Source of the DNA: Mucilaginibacter aurantiaciroseus
GTDB taxonomy: Bacteria; Bacteroidota; Bacteroidia; Sphingobacteriales; Sphingobacteriaceae
Assembly: GCF_024055595.1 (NCBI RefSeq)
Contig: NZ_JAMXOF010000001.1
Location: forward strand, 1,240,001-1,304,000
Direction of reading: 5' to 3'
Length of the DNA: 64,000 nt
Both the position numbers and the translations under genes were made by a program. Below are positions 9,315 through 17,236 of the stretch, piece after piece; position 1 is the first letter of the stretch; every line of letters starts with the position of its first letter. The notes under the pieces were generated by a model. That model did not search any database. It saw nothing but the letters and a program-made list of their open reading frames with translations, and was not told the DNA's origin.

Positions 9315-10229
9315 CTAAACCCAGTTAACACCTTTTTTTAACAACGATAAAGTTTTCTCTTCCTCGCTGCCCGGCTGTGCCTGGTAGTTATAAACCCATT
9401 TGGCCGTGGGCGGCAAACTCATCAGTATCGATTCGATACGCCCATTAGTTTCCAGTCCGAACTTGGTGCCTGCATCGTAAACCAAATTAAACTCGGTGTA
9501 ACGGCTGCGGCGCTGATACTGCCACTGCTGCTGATCATCTGTAAACTGCTTATCGCGGCTGCGGTTTACCAATTCTGTGTAGGTTGGGATAAAAGACCGG
9601 CCTAAAGCTTTGGAGAACTCAAAAACGGTTTCCCAGGTAATGTCATCCGTAGCGGTTAAGCGGTCATAAAAAATACCGCCAATGCCACGGGTCTCATCAC
9701 GGTGTTTTATGTAGAAGTAATTATCGGCCCAAGTCTTAAAACGCTCATAAAAATCGGTATTAAACTGGTCACAAACGAATTTTAATTGCTGGTGGAAAAA
9801 ACGTGAGTCATCTTCAACCACGTAATGAGGCGTAAGATCAATACCGCCACCAAACCAGCGTACCGGTGGTGTATCATTATTAAATGACGAAGGCATCTCG
9901 AAGTACCTGATGTTCATGTGGATAATTGGCACCCAAGGATGATTTGGGTGGATAACGATAGAGATACCGGTAGCGAAAAAGTCATCCTGCTCCACGTTAA
10001 GTGCTTTTTTTACGGTGTGCGGCAACTGACCATGCACAGCCGAAAAATTTACGCCGCCTTTTTCAAATATACTACCGTTCTGGATGATCCGGGTACGTCC
10101 TCCGCCTCCTCCTTCGCGTTCCCACAACTCTTCTTCAAACGTGCTTTTGCCATCAGTGGCTTCAAGTGCTGCGCATATCTCGTCCTGTATCTCTTTATAA
10201 TTTGCGGCTATTTGTTCCTTCGTAATCAT
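9315..10229 (-). CDS. hemF: oxygen-dependent coproporphyrinogen III oxidase
   Basis: 304 aa, typical for HemF. The enzyme uses O2 to decarboxylate two propionates of coproporphyrinogen III to protoporphyrinogen IX in haem synthesis. Seen: 'WEREGGGGGRTRIIQNGSIFEKGGVNFSAVHG' at residues 40-67, 'HMNIRYFEMP' and 'WWFGGGIDLTPHY'-type core (here 'VRWFGGGIDLTPHYV'), 'KHRDETRGIGGIFYD', and the C-terminal 'RYTEFNLVYDAGTKFGLETNGRIESILMSLPP'. All family hallmarks are intact. It is followed by degenerate inverted repeats on its 5' side that separate it from the MFS gene. Confidence 0.97.
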   Translation of the reverse strand: MITKEQIAANYKEIQDEICAALEATDGKSTFEEELWEREGGGGGRTRIIQNGSIFEKGGVNFSAVHGQLPHTVKKALNVEQDDFFATGISIVIHPNHPWVPIIHMNIRYFEMPSSFNNDTPPVRWFGGGIDLTPHYVVEDDSRFFHQQLKFVCDQFNTDFYERFKTWADNYFYIKHRDETRGIGGIFYDRLTATDDITWETVFEFSKALGRSFIPTYTELVNRSRDKQFTDDQQQWQYQRRSRYTEFNLVYDAGTKFGLETNGRIESILMSLPPTAKWVYNYQAQPGSEEEKTLSLLKKGVNWV

Positions 10230-10354
10230 TAATTAGTGAATGACTGAATTAGTGAATTAGTAATTAATATGCTACAAAAATAAACAAACTATTGGTTGGG
10301 GTTGGCAATTTTTAATCACTAATTCATTTACTCACTAAATCACTAATTAAAGCA
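10230..10354. repeat. degenerate low-complexity inverted repeat (ATTAGTGAATTAGT words)
   Basis: Between the MFS gene and hemF the left part (about 10228-10266) repeats the words TTAGTGAAT and GAATTAGT, and the right part (about 10312-10352) holds the complementary words ATCACTAATTC, ACTCACTAAATCACTAATT. The two arms can fold into a long imperfect hairpin. Similar elements made of different words occur at 15218-15316, 36094-36220 and 44651-44742. Confidence 0.7.
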
Positions 10355-11599
10355 TTAACTAATTCCCGCTTCTTCCTCAATATAATTCAAATCCTTACCA
10401 AAGGTTTCTTTTAGCTGGCTAAGCGAAAATAATGAGATGACGGTAAGTATCACCATCATAATATAACCACTTGTAACCATACCATAATGCACCACAAAAG
10501 CATTAAATGCAATATTGATAGGAATCAGCGAACCGCGTACAAAGTTTGGAACTGTAGTGGTAACGGTTGAGCGGATGTTTGTACCAAATTGCTCGGCGGC
10601 TATGGTTACAAAGGTTGCCCAATAACCAACGGTGCAACCCATGGCAAAACAGGTCCAAACAAACTTATCGTGCGTGATGCCTTTTGAACTTAAATAACTA
10701 AATGCGCTTACCAAAGACAATAGTAGGAATACAGCCATGGTTAACTTACGCGATTTAGTAACCTGTGCCAGTAGGCCCGCAAATATATCGCCTATGGAAA
10801 TACCGATATAAGTATAAAGCACCCCCTCGCCTGCGATAAGCGGTACGGTTGAGCCCAAGGCCTTACCAAATTCGGGCGATAGGGTTACAAGAACTCCTAC
10901 TACGTACCAAAGAGGCGCGCCAATTAGTATGCAATACAAATATTTCTTAAATCTTACTGCATTGGTAAATAGCATAAAAAAGTTGCCTTTTGATACACCG
11001 CTGTCCTTAACCTTATTATACATACCCGACTCGAACGTACCTACACGTAATAGCAGTAATATTATACCCAGGCCGCCACCTACCATGTAAGCATGTTGCC
11101 AGCCAAATTTTGCAGCTTCGTATGCTGCCGCAGCGCCAAAAAGGCCAATTACTGCAACGATCATGGTGCCATAGCCGCGTTTCTCTTTACTCAAAGTTTC
11201 GGTTACCAGCGTGATGCCGGCCCCGAGCTCCCCAGCAAGGCCTACACCTGCTATAAATCGTATTATTGCATAAGTATTAACATCGGTTACAAAGGCATTT
11301 GCAAAGTTAGCTATGGAGTATAACAGTATCGACCCAAATAACACTTTAATACGGCCAAGCTTATCGCCTATAACGCCCCACAGTAAACCGCCAAGTAACA
11401 AGCCAAACATTTGCACGTTAATAATAAACTGCCCTTTAGATAATATATCGGCATCGGCTACGCCAATATCATGTAAGCTGGCCTTGCGTACTATTGAGAA
11501 AACTAAAAGATCGTATATGTCAACGAAATAGCCTAGGGAGGCCACAAGTACAAGGAATATAACATTCCGCGAAACTTTTGCTGAAGCAGTGTCGGTCAT
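10355..11599 (-). CDS. MFS transporter (sugar/metabolite:H+ symporter type)
   Basis: 414 aa with 12 predicted membrane helices. The major-facilitator signatures are visible: 'GVIGDKLGRIKVLFGSIL' (the G-x-x-x-D-x-x-G-R-R/K loop between helices 2 and 3) and 'VGLAGELGAGITLVTETLSKEKRG' (the E-x-x-P-x-x-x-R-like loop after helix 4). The SP/AAHS-like pattern suggests uptake of an organic anion or sugar, but the substrate cannot be told. It is on the same strand as hemF but separated by a hairpin-forming repeat. Confidence 0.9.
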   Translation of the reverse strand: MTDTASAKVSRNVIFLVLVASLGYFVDIYDLLVFSIVRKASLHDIGVADADILSKGQFIINVQMFGLLLGGLLWGVIGDKLGRIKVLFGSILLYSIANFANAFVTDVNTYAIIRFIAGVGLAGELGAGITLVTETLSKEKRGYGTMIVAVIGLFGAAAAYEAAKFGWQHAYMVGGGLGIILLLLRVGTFESGMYNKVKDSGVSKGNFFMLFTNAVRFKKYLYCILIGAPLWYVVGVLVTLSPEFGKALGSTVPLIAGEGVLYTYIGISIGDIFAGLLAQVTKSRKLTMAVFLLLSLVSAFSYLSSKGITHDKFVWTCFAMGCTVGYWATFVTIAAEQFGTNIRSTVTTTVPNFVRGSLIPINIAFNAFVVHYGMVTSGYIMMVILTVISLFSLSQLKETFGKDLNYIEEEAGIS

Positions 11600-11665
11600 A
11601 GATCAGGGTTGTAATAATTGGTTTGGCTAAGGTATAAAATGAATGCAAAAAACAAATTTAAATGC

Positions 11666-11698
11666 ATAAAAAAGCCCCTGCTTATTAAAACAGGGGCT
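11666..11698 (-). terminator. intrinsic terminator after the cold-shock gene
   Basis: Arms AGCCCCTG (11673-11680) and CAGGGGCT (11691-11698) form an 8-bp GC-rich stem followed on the minus strand by a run of T (A-tract 11666-11672 on the plus strand). It lies 21 nt after the cold-shock stop codon. Confidence 0.9.
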
Positions 11699-11718
11699 AT
11701 ATAATTTATAGCAGCTAA

Positions 11719-11916
11719 TTAAACTTTTTTTACGTTTACTGCCTGTAATCCTTTACGTCCTTCTTCTTCTTCGTATTCAACGTTATCGTTGTCTTTAATT
11801 GCGTTTACGCCGCCTTGTACATCTTTAAAGTGTACAAACAAGTCTTTACCATCATCGGTAATAATAAATCCGTATCCTTTTTGTGTGTTAAACCATTTTA
11901 CTTTTCCAGTTTTCAT
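11719..11916 (-). CDS. cold-shock domain protein (CspA family)
   Basis: 65 aa, a single cold-shock domain. It carries the RNA-binding motifs RNP1 ('KGYGFI', residues 13-18) and RNP2 ('LFVHFKD', 26-32) and the first strand 'TGKVKWFNTQ'. Such proteins bind single-stranded RNA/DNA and melt mRNA structure. Its own promoter and terminator are readable, so it is probably monocistronic, with a 5' leader of about 100 nt, as is usual for cold-shock mRNAs. Confidence 0.97.
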   Translation of the reverse strand: MKTGKVKWFNTQKGYGFIITDDGKDLFVHFKDVQGGVNAIKDNDNVEYEEEEGRKGLQAVNVKKV

Positions 11917-12022
11917 AATAATAAATAATTGTATTAATAATTGTGTGTTGAGATCAGTAGGTAATTCAACTGAATTATAAAAATGGTTTAATAATCAATA
12001 TAGAATGTACAACTATCCTTAC

Positions 12023-12051
12023 CAAATATATAAAATTATTATATAACCAAA
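12023..12051 (-). promoter_or_regulatory. promoter of the cold-shock gene
   Basis: On the minus strand TTTG (12048-12051) is followed after 17 nt by TATATTTG (12023-12030), a full match to the Bacteroidota sigma-ABfr pattern TTTG-N-TAnnTTTG. The predicted start of transcription near 12015 gives a leader of about 100 nt. Confidence 0.75.
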
Positions 12052-12084
12052 TAAATTTATTATTAAGTTAATATAAATTTAAAA

Positions 12085-12112
12085 ACAAAAAAGCCATTGG
12101 TGTAAACCAATG
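12085..12112 (-). terminator. intrinsic terminator of the small secreted protein gene
   Basis: CATTGG (12095-12100) and CCAATG (12107-12112) make a stem with a TTTACA loop on the minus strand, followed by GGCTTTTTTG. It lies 30 nt after the stop at 12142. Confidence 0.8.
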
Positions 12113-12141
12113 ACTTTCATTACGATATAAGTTTTCGGTTA

Positions 12142-12615
12142 TTATTTTACTTGCTGAAAGAAGTAAACACCGGCACTTGGTGTAACTCTTAACAAAACTT
12201 CTTCTTTGTCGTTTTTTAGATCAACAAAATACGCAACTGAATCGAAGCCATTATCGTCGTTATCTAATTTGATAACTTCGTTTGCGAAATAACCTTCGTA
12301 TTTAGCTGCGATCTCTTTTTTAGCTTTTGCAGGCAATTCTTTAAATTGTACATTTTCGGTAATACCAATCAATTCACCTTTAAGATTGTAGAAAGCTGAT
12401 TTTTTTACACCATCAAGTGTAAAGGTTGCTTTCTGGAATTTTGAATTAACCTTCCAGGTTACATTTTCAGCCCTTACAAAATCGCTGTTGAATTTCGAAG
12501 AAACTGCGTATGATACTGCATCAGCATCACCTTCTGCATTAGTAAGTATGTTAGCAGCAAAAACATTTACTGTGAACAATGCTGCGATAGCGGTAGATAT
12601 AAATAATTTTTTCAT
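12142..12615 (-). CDS. small secreted protein, PepSY-like/BLIP-like fold
   Basis: 157 aa with a signal peptide (MKKLFISTAIAALFTVNVFA|A). The mature part has a repeated pattern: 'FVRAENVTWKVNSKFQKATFTLDGVKKSAFYNLKGELIG' followed by 'LPAKAKKEIAAKYEGYFANEVIKLDND'. The W-x-V...ATF...GVK.SAFYN..GEL run resembles PepSY-like (DUF2874) periplasmic proteins of Bacteroidota. The role is unknown. It has its own promoter and terminator and Lys-rich, acidic composition. Confidence 0.75.
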   Translation of the reverse strand: MKKLFISTAIAALFTVNVFAANILTNAEGDADAVSYAVSSKFNSDFVRAENVTWKVNSKFQKATFTLDGVKKSAFYNLKGELIGITENVQFKELPAKAKKEIAAKYEGYFANEVIKLDNDDNGFDSVAYFVDLKNDKEEVLLRVTPSAGVYFFQQVK

Positions 12616-12641
12616 GGTCTTGTTGTTTTTTAATTATATAA

Positions 12642-12649
12642 CAAATGTA
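12642..12649 (-). promoter_or_regulatory. -7 element TACATTTG before the small secreted protein gene
   Basis: The minus strand reads TACATTTG 27 nt upstream of the ATG at 12615, matching TAnnTTTG. The -33 side is poor (no TTTG at 17-21 nt). Confidence 0.5.
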
Positions 12650-12884
12650 CATTCATGTTGATAATATTCATAATTATTGCTAATTTTTATGAATATTTAA
12701 TAATTAATGAGGGTTTTTGATTGCAATTTAAAAAATCATAATATTACATAGTGTACATTTAAAAATATGTCAACAAAAGGCCCAATAGCTTATTGTATAA
12801 AGTACACTAAGTTAAATTAATGTAAACCAATTTATTATTTGTGACTTTAAAATGACATTTATGCATTTCTATACAATTTATTTG

Positions 12885-13689
12885 CTATCCGTTATCGGCA
12901 AATCCGGGATATAGCGTCATACCCCATCTGCAAAAATGGTAGTACCGGTTATATAATCCGCATCGTCAGAAGCTAAAAAAACAGCTAATTTCCCAATATC
13001 ACCAGGCTGGCCGATGCGATTGTATGTAATAAAAGTTGAAAGCATGTTCTAAGCCTCCGGCGTTTCTTAGGCTTCTTTATTAATTAGAGTTAGTATAGCA
13101 CCCGGCCCAATGCCTGTTACGCGGATCTTATGTGGCGCTAATTCCTGCGCAATGCTTTTCATGAACATATTGATGCCGCCCTTGCTGGCCGCGTAATTTA
13201 CATGCCCCGCCCATGGAATCACCTCGTGCACGCTGCTCATACAGATGATCTTACCTGCAGCCCTACTAACGCCTTCTACCACTCCCCTCTTTATAAACAG
13301 TGCAGCATCTTCACGCGAGCAAAGGAATTGCCCGGTAAAATTAATGTTGATGACTGTATTCCACTCGTCCAGGGTCATGTCTACAAATTTGGAATTTTTT
13401 TGTAGGCCCACATTATTAACCAGTATATCTAGCGCGCCATATTTTTGATGATGGCGGCAAACATAGCTTATACCTTTTCTTCCTCACTCGCATCAGCTTT
13501 ATAGGCAAATGATTCTCCGCCTACGGTATTTATTTCGGCAACAACCTTATTAAATGCATTTGCATTGTGCACGTAGTTTATTAATATCATTGCCCCTGCT
13601 TTGGCAATGGCTATTGCTACGCCTTTACTGATAACACTATCAGCGCCTGTTACTAATAAAATTTGTCCGTTAAGTTTTTGAGGATCCAT
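12885..13689 (-). pseudogene. broken SDR oxidoreductase (glucose 1-dehydrogenase-like)
   Basis: The first part (13468-13689) encodes 'LNGQILLVTGADSVISKGVAIAIAKAGA', the NAD(P)-binding TGxxxGxG strand region with the motif altered. A TAA at 13468-13470 and a one-base loss in an A-tract near 13440 shift the frame to 'YGALDILVNNVGLQKNSKF', which reads through 'GKIICMSSVHEVIPWAGHVNYAASKGG' (catalytic Ser, Tyr, Lys all present). Further TAA (13067) and TAG stops interrupt the tail, which still reads 'VFLASDDADYITGTTIFADGG' and 'MTLYPGF' to 12885. This is an SDR gene with three stops and one frameshift, hence not functional. Confidence 0.85.
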
Positions 13690-13765
13690 ATTGTGTTATA
13701 TTATGCTATATGCAAGGCTATTAACATAATAAGGTTTTAATAGGACAGGATTTTAGATAAAAAAA

Positions 13766-13828
13766 TGTCATTATGAGACTGTCGAAGAATTATACTATAA
13801 GTAAGTAGTTCGACAGGCCACCATGACA
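13766..13828. repeat. palindromic repeat next to mqnA
   Basis: TGTCAT...CTGTCGAA (13766-13786) is mirrored by TTCGACAG...ATGACA (13809-13828), with a 22-nt A/T-rich middle. It ends 9 nt from the mqnA stop codon. It looks like a REP/MITE-type interspersed palindrome and may act as a transcript 3' end. Confidence 0.65.
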
Positions 13829-13836
13829 AATGTAAT

Positions 13837-14580
13837 TTACAACGCTTTTATATAATCCAAAAACAGATACAACGCCTTCTTCTTATCCTCGGTTAAATCA
13901 AAATCGAGTTTGTGCATCAAGTAATCTTCCAGGTCAAAATCTGCGCGTTGAGGCAGGGTTTTTAAAAGCTCGTGCCTGTGGGCAAGGCCATGGCGAAGCG
14001 CCTGGTTAAATTCTTTAATGAACTCCTCGGAGACGGGTTTATTAGCTATCCACGCGGCAAATACAAACGGTAGCCCGGTAAATTTTTGCCATTCTTCAGA
14101 AAGGTCATAAACATATTTGTACTGATCTTTTTTACCGAATGTACGGTCGCCAATTTGTACAAAGGCAGTTTGCTCATCTTGCGAAGTGGAATAGTCATAG
14201 GCACCTGTAATCAACTCGGGCTGTATTTTCCAAAAGTTTTTTAATAGTACCTTTGCCAAGTTATTTGAGCTGCGCGATTCCGGGTCGAGTTGTAGGTGCT
14301 TCACATCCTTTATATCGCAATTACTGAATACAAATACGGAGTTTACTGCGCCAACAGCGCCAATACAATAGTTAGATATAATCTCCCATTTGGGCAGGCT
14401 TAAAGTAGCGGCCACAGGTATTAAACCTATATCAACCTTATCATCTATTAGTTTTTGGGCACAGTCTGATGGCATATCAAGACTTAGGTCTATCTTATCT
14501 TTAATATCGAAATGTTGTAGGCCGTATAAAAAGGGTTTGGTATTAGTATAACTAACGGCAGATATTCTTATCTTTTTCAC
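13837..14580 (-). CDS. mqnA: menaquinone biosynthesis protein MqnA (chorismate dehydratase)
   Basis: 247 aa of the MqnA/MqnD periplasmic-binding-protein-like fold. Seen: 'RISAVSYTNTKPFLYGLQ' at the start (the 'SYLNxxP' pocket), 'DIGLIPVAATLSLPKWEIISNYCIGAVGAVNSVFVFS', 'QLDPESRSSNNLAKVLL' and 'FVFAAWIANKP'. MqnA converts chorismate to 3-enolpyruvylbenzoate, the first step of the futalosine route to menaquinone. It is 10 nt after a histidine-phosphatase gene and close to mqnE, so a menaquinone transcript is likely. MqnD is the closest alternative, but the length and the YTNTKP start favour MqnA. Confidence 0.88.
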   Translation of the reverse strand: MKKIRISAVSYTNTKPFLYGLQHFDIKDKIDLSLDMPSDCAQKLIDDKVDIGLIPVAATLSLPKWEIISNYCIGAVGAVNSVFVFSNCDIKDVKHLQLDPESRSSNNLAKVLLKNFWKIQPELITGAYDYSTSQDEQTAFVQIGDRTFGKKDQYKYVYDLSEEWQKFTGLPFVFAAWIANKPVSEEFIKEFNQALRHGLAHRHELLKTLPQRADFDLEDYLMHKLDFDLTEDKKKALYLFLDYIKAL

Positions 14581-14590
14581 TTATCGTTCT

Positions 14591-15217
14591 CTATGAATTT
14601 TTCAAATGCAATGCGTTATTGGCTTCCACAATGCGGAAACGACTGCCATCATAAGTTACCTTGTAAAGCACAAGGTTTTGGTGCGGAAAGGTATCCATCT
14701 GCGTAAGCGGCAGATCTGTTAAAATACACATCAGCAAACGTAATGCACGGCCGTGCATACATACCAATACATTTTTCTCTTCAGGGTGACTCATCATAAT
14801 ATCGAGCGCCTGTAGTTGCCTTGCCTTTACTTCATTAGGGCTTTCGCCACCTTTAAACTTAGTATCGAGATTACCCTCTAACCAATTGCGCATCAGGTCT
14901 AAAAACGCGGCTTTGGTTTCGGGCGTGGCGGGTTGTCCTTCGTGGATGCCCCAGGCAAGCTCATCCAAACCTTCCAGCCTTTCGTATGGCAAGCCAAGGT
15001 CTATAAACTGCTGGATGCTTTGCTGAGTGCGCTTTAGTTCGGATATGTAGATCTTATCGAAAGGTACTTCCTTGTAAGCCTGGTAAAAAAGGTCGGCCTG
15101 GTAGCGGCCTTCGTCGTTTAAATCGGTATCGCGGCCGCGGCCCTGTACAATGCCTTGCTTATTAAGATCCGTTTGCCCGTGGCGTACTATATATAATGTC
15201 TTTTCTACTTTATTCAT
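14591..15217 (-). CDS. histidine phosphatase family protein (phosphoglycerate mutase-like)
   Basis: 208 aa with the RHG motif near the start ('LYIVRHGQTDLNKQG', His at residue 13) and the second catalytic His in 'VLVCMHGRALRLLMCILTDLP'. The acid/base Glu lies in 'GLDELAWGIHEGQP'. Family members remove phosphate from sugars, cofactors or proteins. It sits between mqnE and mqnA, but a role in menaquinone synthesis is only suggested by position. Alternatives include an alpha-ribazole or generic phosphatase. Confidence 0.9.
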   Translation of the reverse strand: MNKVEKTLYIVRHGQTDLNKQGIVQGRGRDTDLNDEGRYQADLFYQAYKEVPFDKIYISELKRTQQSIQQFIDLGLPYERLEGLDELAWGIHEGQPATPETKAAFLDLMRNWLEGNLDTKFKGGESPNEVKARQLQALDIMMSHPEEKNVLVCMHGRALRLLMCILTDLPLTQMDTFPHQNLVLYKVTYDGSRFRIVEANNALHLKNS

Positions 15218-15316
15218 TTGTTCAATAGTTCATTTGTTCATTGGTCCGTATGTTCATTATTAACCATCGGTCAATCGGTTAACACCAATTAATTAATTAA
15301 TTAATAAACCAATAAA
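15218..15316. repeat. degenerate low-complexity inverted repeat (TTCATTTGTTCA words)
   Basis: The spacer between mqnE and the phosphatase gene holds repeated words GTTCATTTGTTCAATAG on one side and CCAATTAATTAATTAATAAACC on the other; the arms are partly complementary and frame a CGGTCAATCGG centre. It is the same kind of element as at 10230-10354 and 44651-44742. Confidence 0.6.
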
Positions 15317-16513
15317 CTAATTTATAACCGGCAATTTGTAAAAGCGCGGTTTTACTTCATCAGGAAAATGGTAATCATTGTAATCGGTCACCAGGTTATA
15401 AAGCGTATCGCGCTCTATTGGGTAGCGTCCTGCATTTTTGATCAGCTCTACTAATTCTTCGGTACTCATGGCCGGTTTTTGCTCTTCTGCGCCAGCCATC
15501 GAGTATATCTTCGTAGTATCATCAAGCGTACCGTCGATATCATCCACCCCAAAGTTAAGTGATAGTTGCGCGGTGGTACGGCTGATCATGGCCCAGTAAG
15601 CTTTTATATGGTCAAAATTATCCAGGTAGATACGTGCGATAGCATAATTACGTAAATCTTCAACTACAGTCGATTCCGGCACATTACTCATTTGGTTATC
15701 CTGGTTACGGAACTTCAACGGAATAAACGTTTGGAAACCGCTTGTTTTATCCTGCAGTTGGCGTAGTTGCTCCATGTGGTCAACCCTATGATAAAATTTT
15801 TCGATATGGCCATAAAGCATAGTAGCGTTTGAGCGCATACCCAATTTGTGCCACTCTTCGTGGATAGCCAACCATTGGTCGCCGGTACATTTATCTTTGG
15901 CTATCAGATCGCGCACTTCAGGATGGAAGATTTCCGCCCCTCCGCCCGGCATAGATTCCAAACCAGCATCTTTCATCAGTTTCATGCCTGTAGCATATTC
16001 TATCTTAGCTTTTTTAAAGATGTAATGATACTCAACAGGTGTTAATGCTTTAATGTGCAGATCAGGCCTGTGTGCTTTTATCCTGCTAAATAATTCCGAA
16101 TAAAAAGCAACATCATACTGCGGTAAAACACCACCTACAATGTGCACTTCTGTAACCGGCTGCTCATCGTATTTTTTAACAATATCCAGCATTTCTTCCA
16201 TCGTGTACTCCCATCCGTCGGAACGTTGTTTTATGAGGCGCGAGTAAGAACAGAATTTACAATCGTAAACACAAAGGTTGGTTGGCTCTATGTGGAAATT
16301 GCGGTTAAAGTATGTTTTATCACCGTGTTTTTGTTCGCGTATGTAGTTGGCAAGTACTCCCAGATAACCAAGTTCGGCCTTTTCGTAAAGCAGAACGCCT
16401 TCTTCAAATGTGATGCGCTGATTATGGAGTACCTTCTCAGCAATCTGTTTTAGTGCCGGTAAAAGCTGAGGGTTATTCAGCAAAACCAGAAAATTATCTG
16501 ATACTTCCATCAT
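15317..16513 (-). CDS. mqnE: aminofutalosine synthase MqnE (radical SAM)
   Basis: 398 aa radical-SAM enzyme. The [4Fe-4S]-binding C-x3-C-x2-C is C81, C85, C88 ('LCVYDCKFCSY'). Other hallmarks are 'VTEVHIVGGVLPQYD', 'ALTPVEYHYIFKKAKI', 'AGLESMPGGGAEIFHPEVRD' and 'NATMLYGHIEK'. MqnE joins 3-enolpyruvylbenzoate to adenosine to form aminofutalosine, acting directly after MqnA. The related MqnC is the main alternative, but 'SMPGGGAEIF' and the neighbouring mqnA favour MqnE. Confidence 0.92.
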   Translation of the reverse strand: MMEVSDNFLVLLNNPQLLPALKQIAEKVLHNQRITFEEGVLLYEKAELGYLGVLANYIREQKHGDKTYFNRNFHIEPTNLCVYDCKFCSYSRLIKQRSDGWEYTMEEMLDIVKKYDEQPVTEVHIVGGVLPQYDVAFYSELFSRIKAHRPDLHIKALTPVEYHYIFKKAKIEYATGMKLMKDAGLESMPGGGAEIFHPEVRDLIAKDKCTGDQWLAIHEEWHKLGMRSNATMLYGHIEKFYHRVDHMEQLRQLQDKTSGFQTFIPLKFRNQDNQMSNVPESTVVEDLRNYAIARIYLDNFDHIKAYWAMISRTTAQLSLNFGVDDIDGTLDDTTKIYSMAGAEEQKPAMSTEELVELIKNAGRYPIERDTLYNLVTDYNDYHFPDEVKPRFYKLPVIN

Positions 16514-16708
16514 AAAAAAATTTAAGCAAATGTAACAATTTGAATTAATTCTAAAACGGAAGTATCAGTATAATGAGTGTTTGAACACTTAACTATGACA
16601 GTGTGGTTACATAGAATTAATTGATATAATATAAATCCCAGTCATTGCACATTGGTAATCTTTTGGCAGTGAAACCGCAGTTGATATCATGCAATCGTTA
16701 TTAGTTTC

Positions 16709-17134
16709 TCATAAAATCTCGTTGGTTTTGGCTTCTAAATTAGGCCATGATATTTTTGCAAGGTTATATACTTTGTCAATTGTGATAGCATCAGCCCCAT
16801 TATCATGAGAACCCAAGTTGCTTGTATCGTCCTCCCATTGTTTAGTAACTCTGGTAGTATTACCTAATATTTGTATAACGGTTTCATGATAATATAGAAC
16901 CCTGGCTGTTACACGACCATTAACCAAAGTCATTCTGGTCTCGTAGTTAAGAATCGACTCTTTAGCAAAGTGCATTACAGTGTAGGAGTTGCTGATCCGG
17001 GCTTTAAATAAAGCCTATGCATTAAAACTGTCATTTAACTTATTGTTATCTGGAAAAGAACTGTCCTTTGAGCAGGATGATATTAGTGATGTTATTATTA
17101 GCGAAATTAAAAGCAGCCTATATTTTTTTTCAAT
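16709..17134 (-). pseudogene. lipoprotein gene interrupted by an in-frame amber codon
   Basis: Reading 17134 to 16709 in one frame gives a lipoprotein signal ('KKYRLLLISLIIITSLISSC', lipid-modifiable Cys coded at 17072-17074), then 'SKDSSFPDNNKLNDSFNA', a TAG at 17015-17017, and then 'ALFKARISNSYTV' and 88 further residues from the ATG at 16975 ('MHFAKESILNYETRMTLVNG' ... 'ITIDKVYNLAKISWPN') to the stop at 16709. No ATG stands before the signal; a TTG is one base out of frame across an A8 tract. Nonsense mutation plus a slipped start is the simplest reading. Translation from 16975 of a signal-less 88-residue fragment is the alternative. Confidence 0.7.
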
Positions 17135-17236
17135 TTAATTCATGTAATAAATGAGTTTATTTTAAAGTAAAAACATGTTAGATACACTTAATTATTTTAT
17201 TAAATATTCAAATAATTGCTGTTATTTAGCACCATC

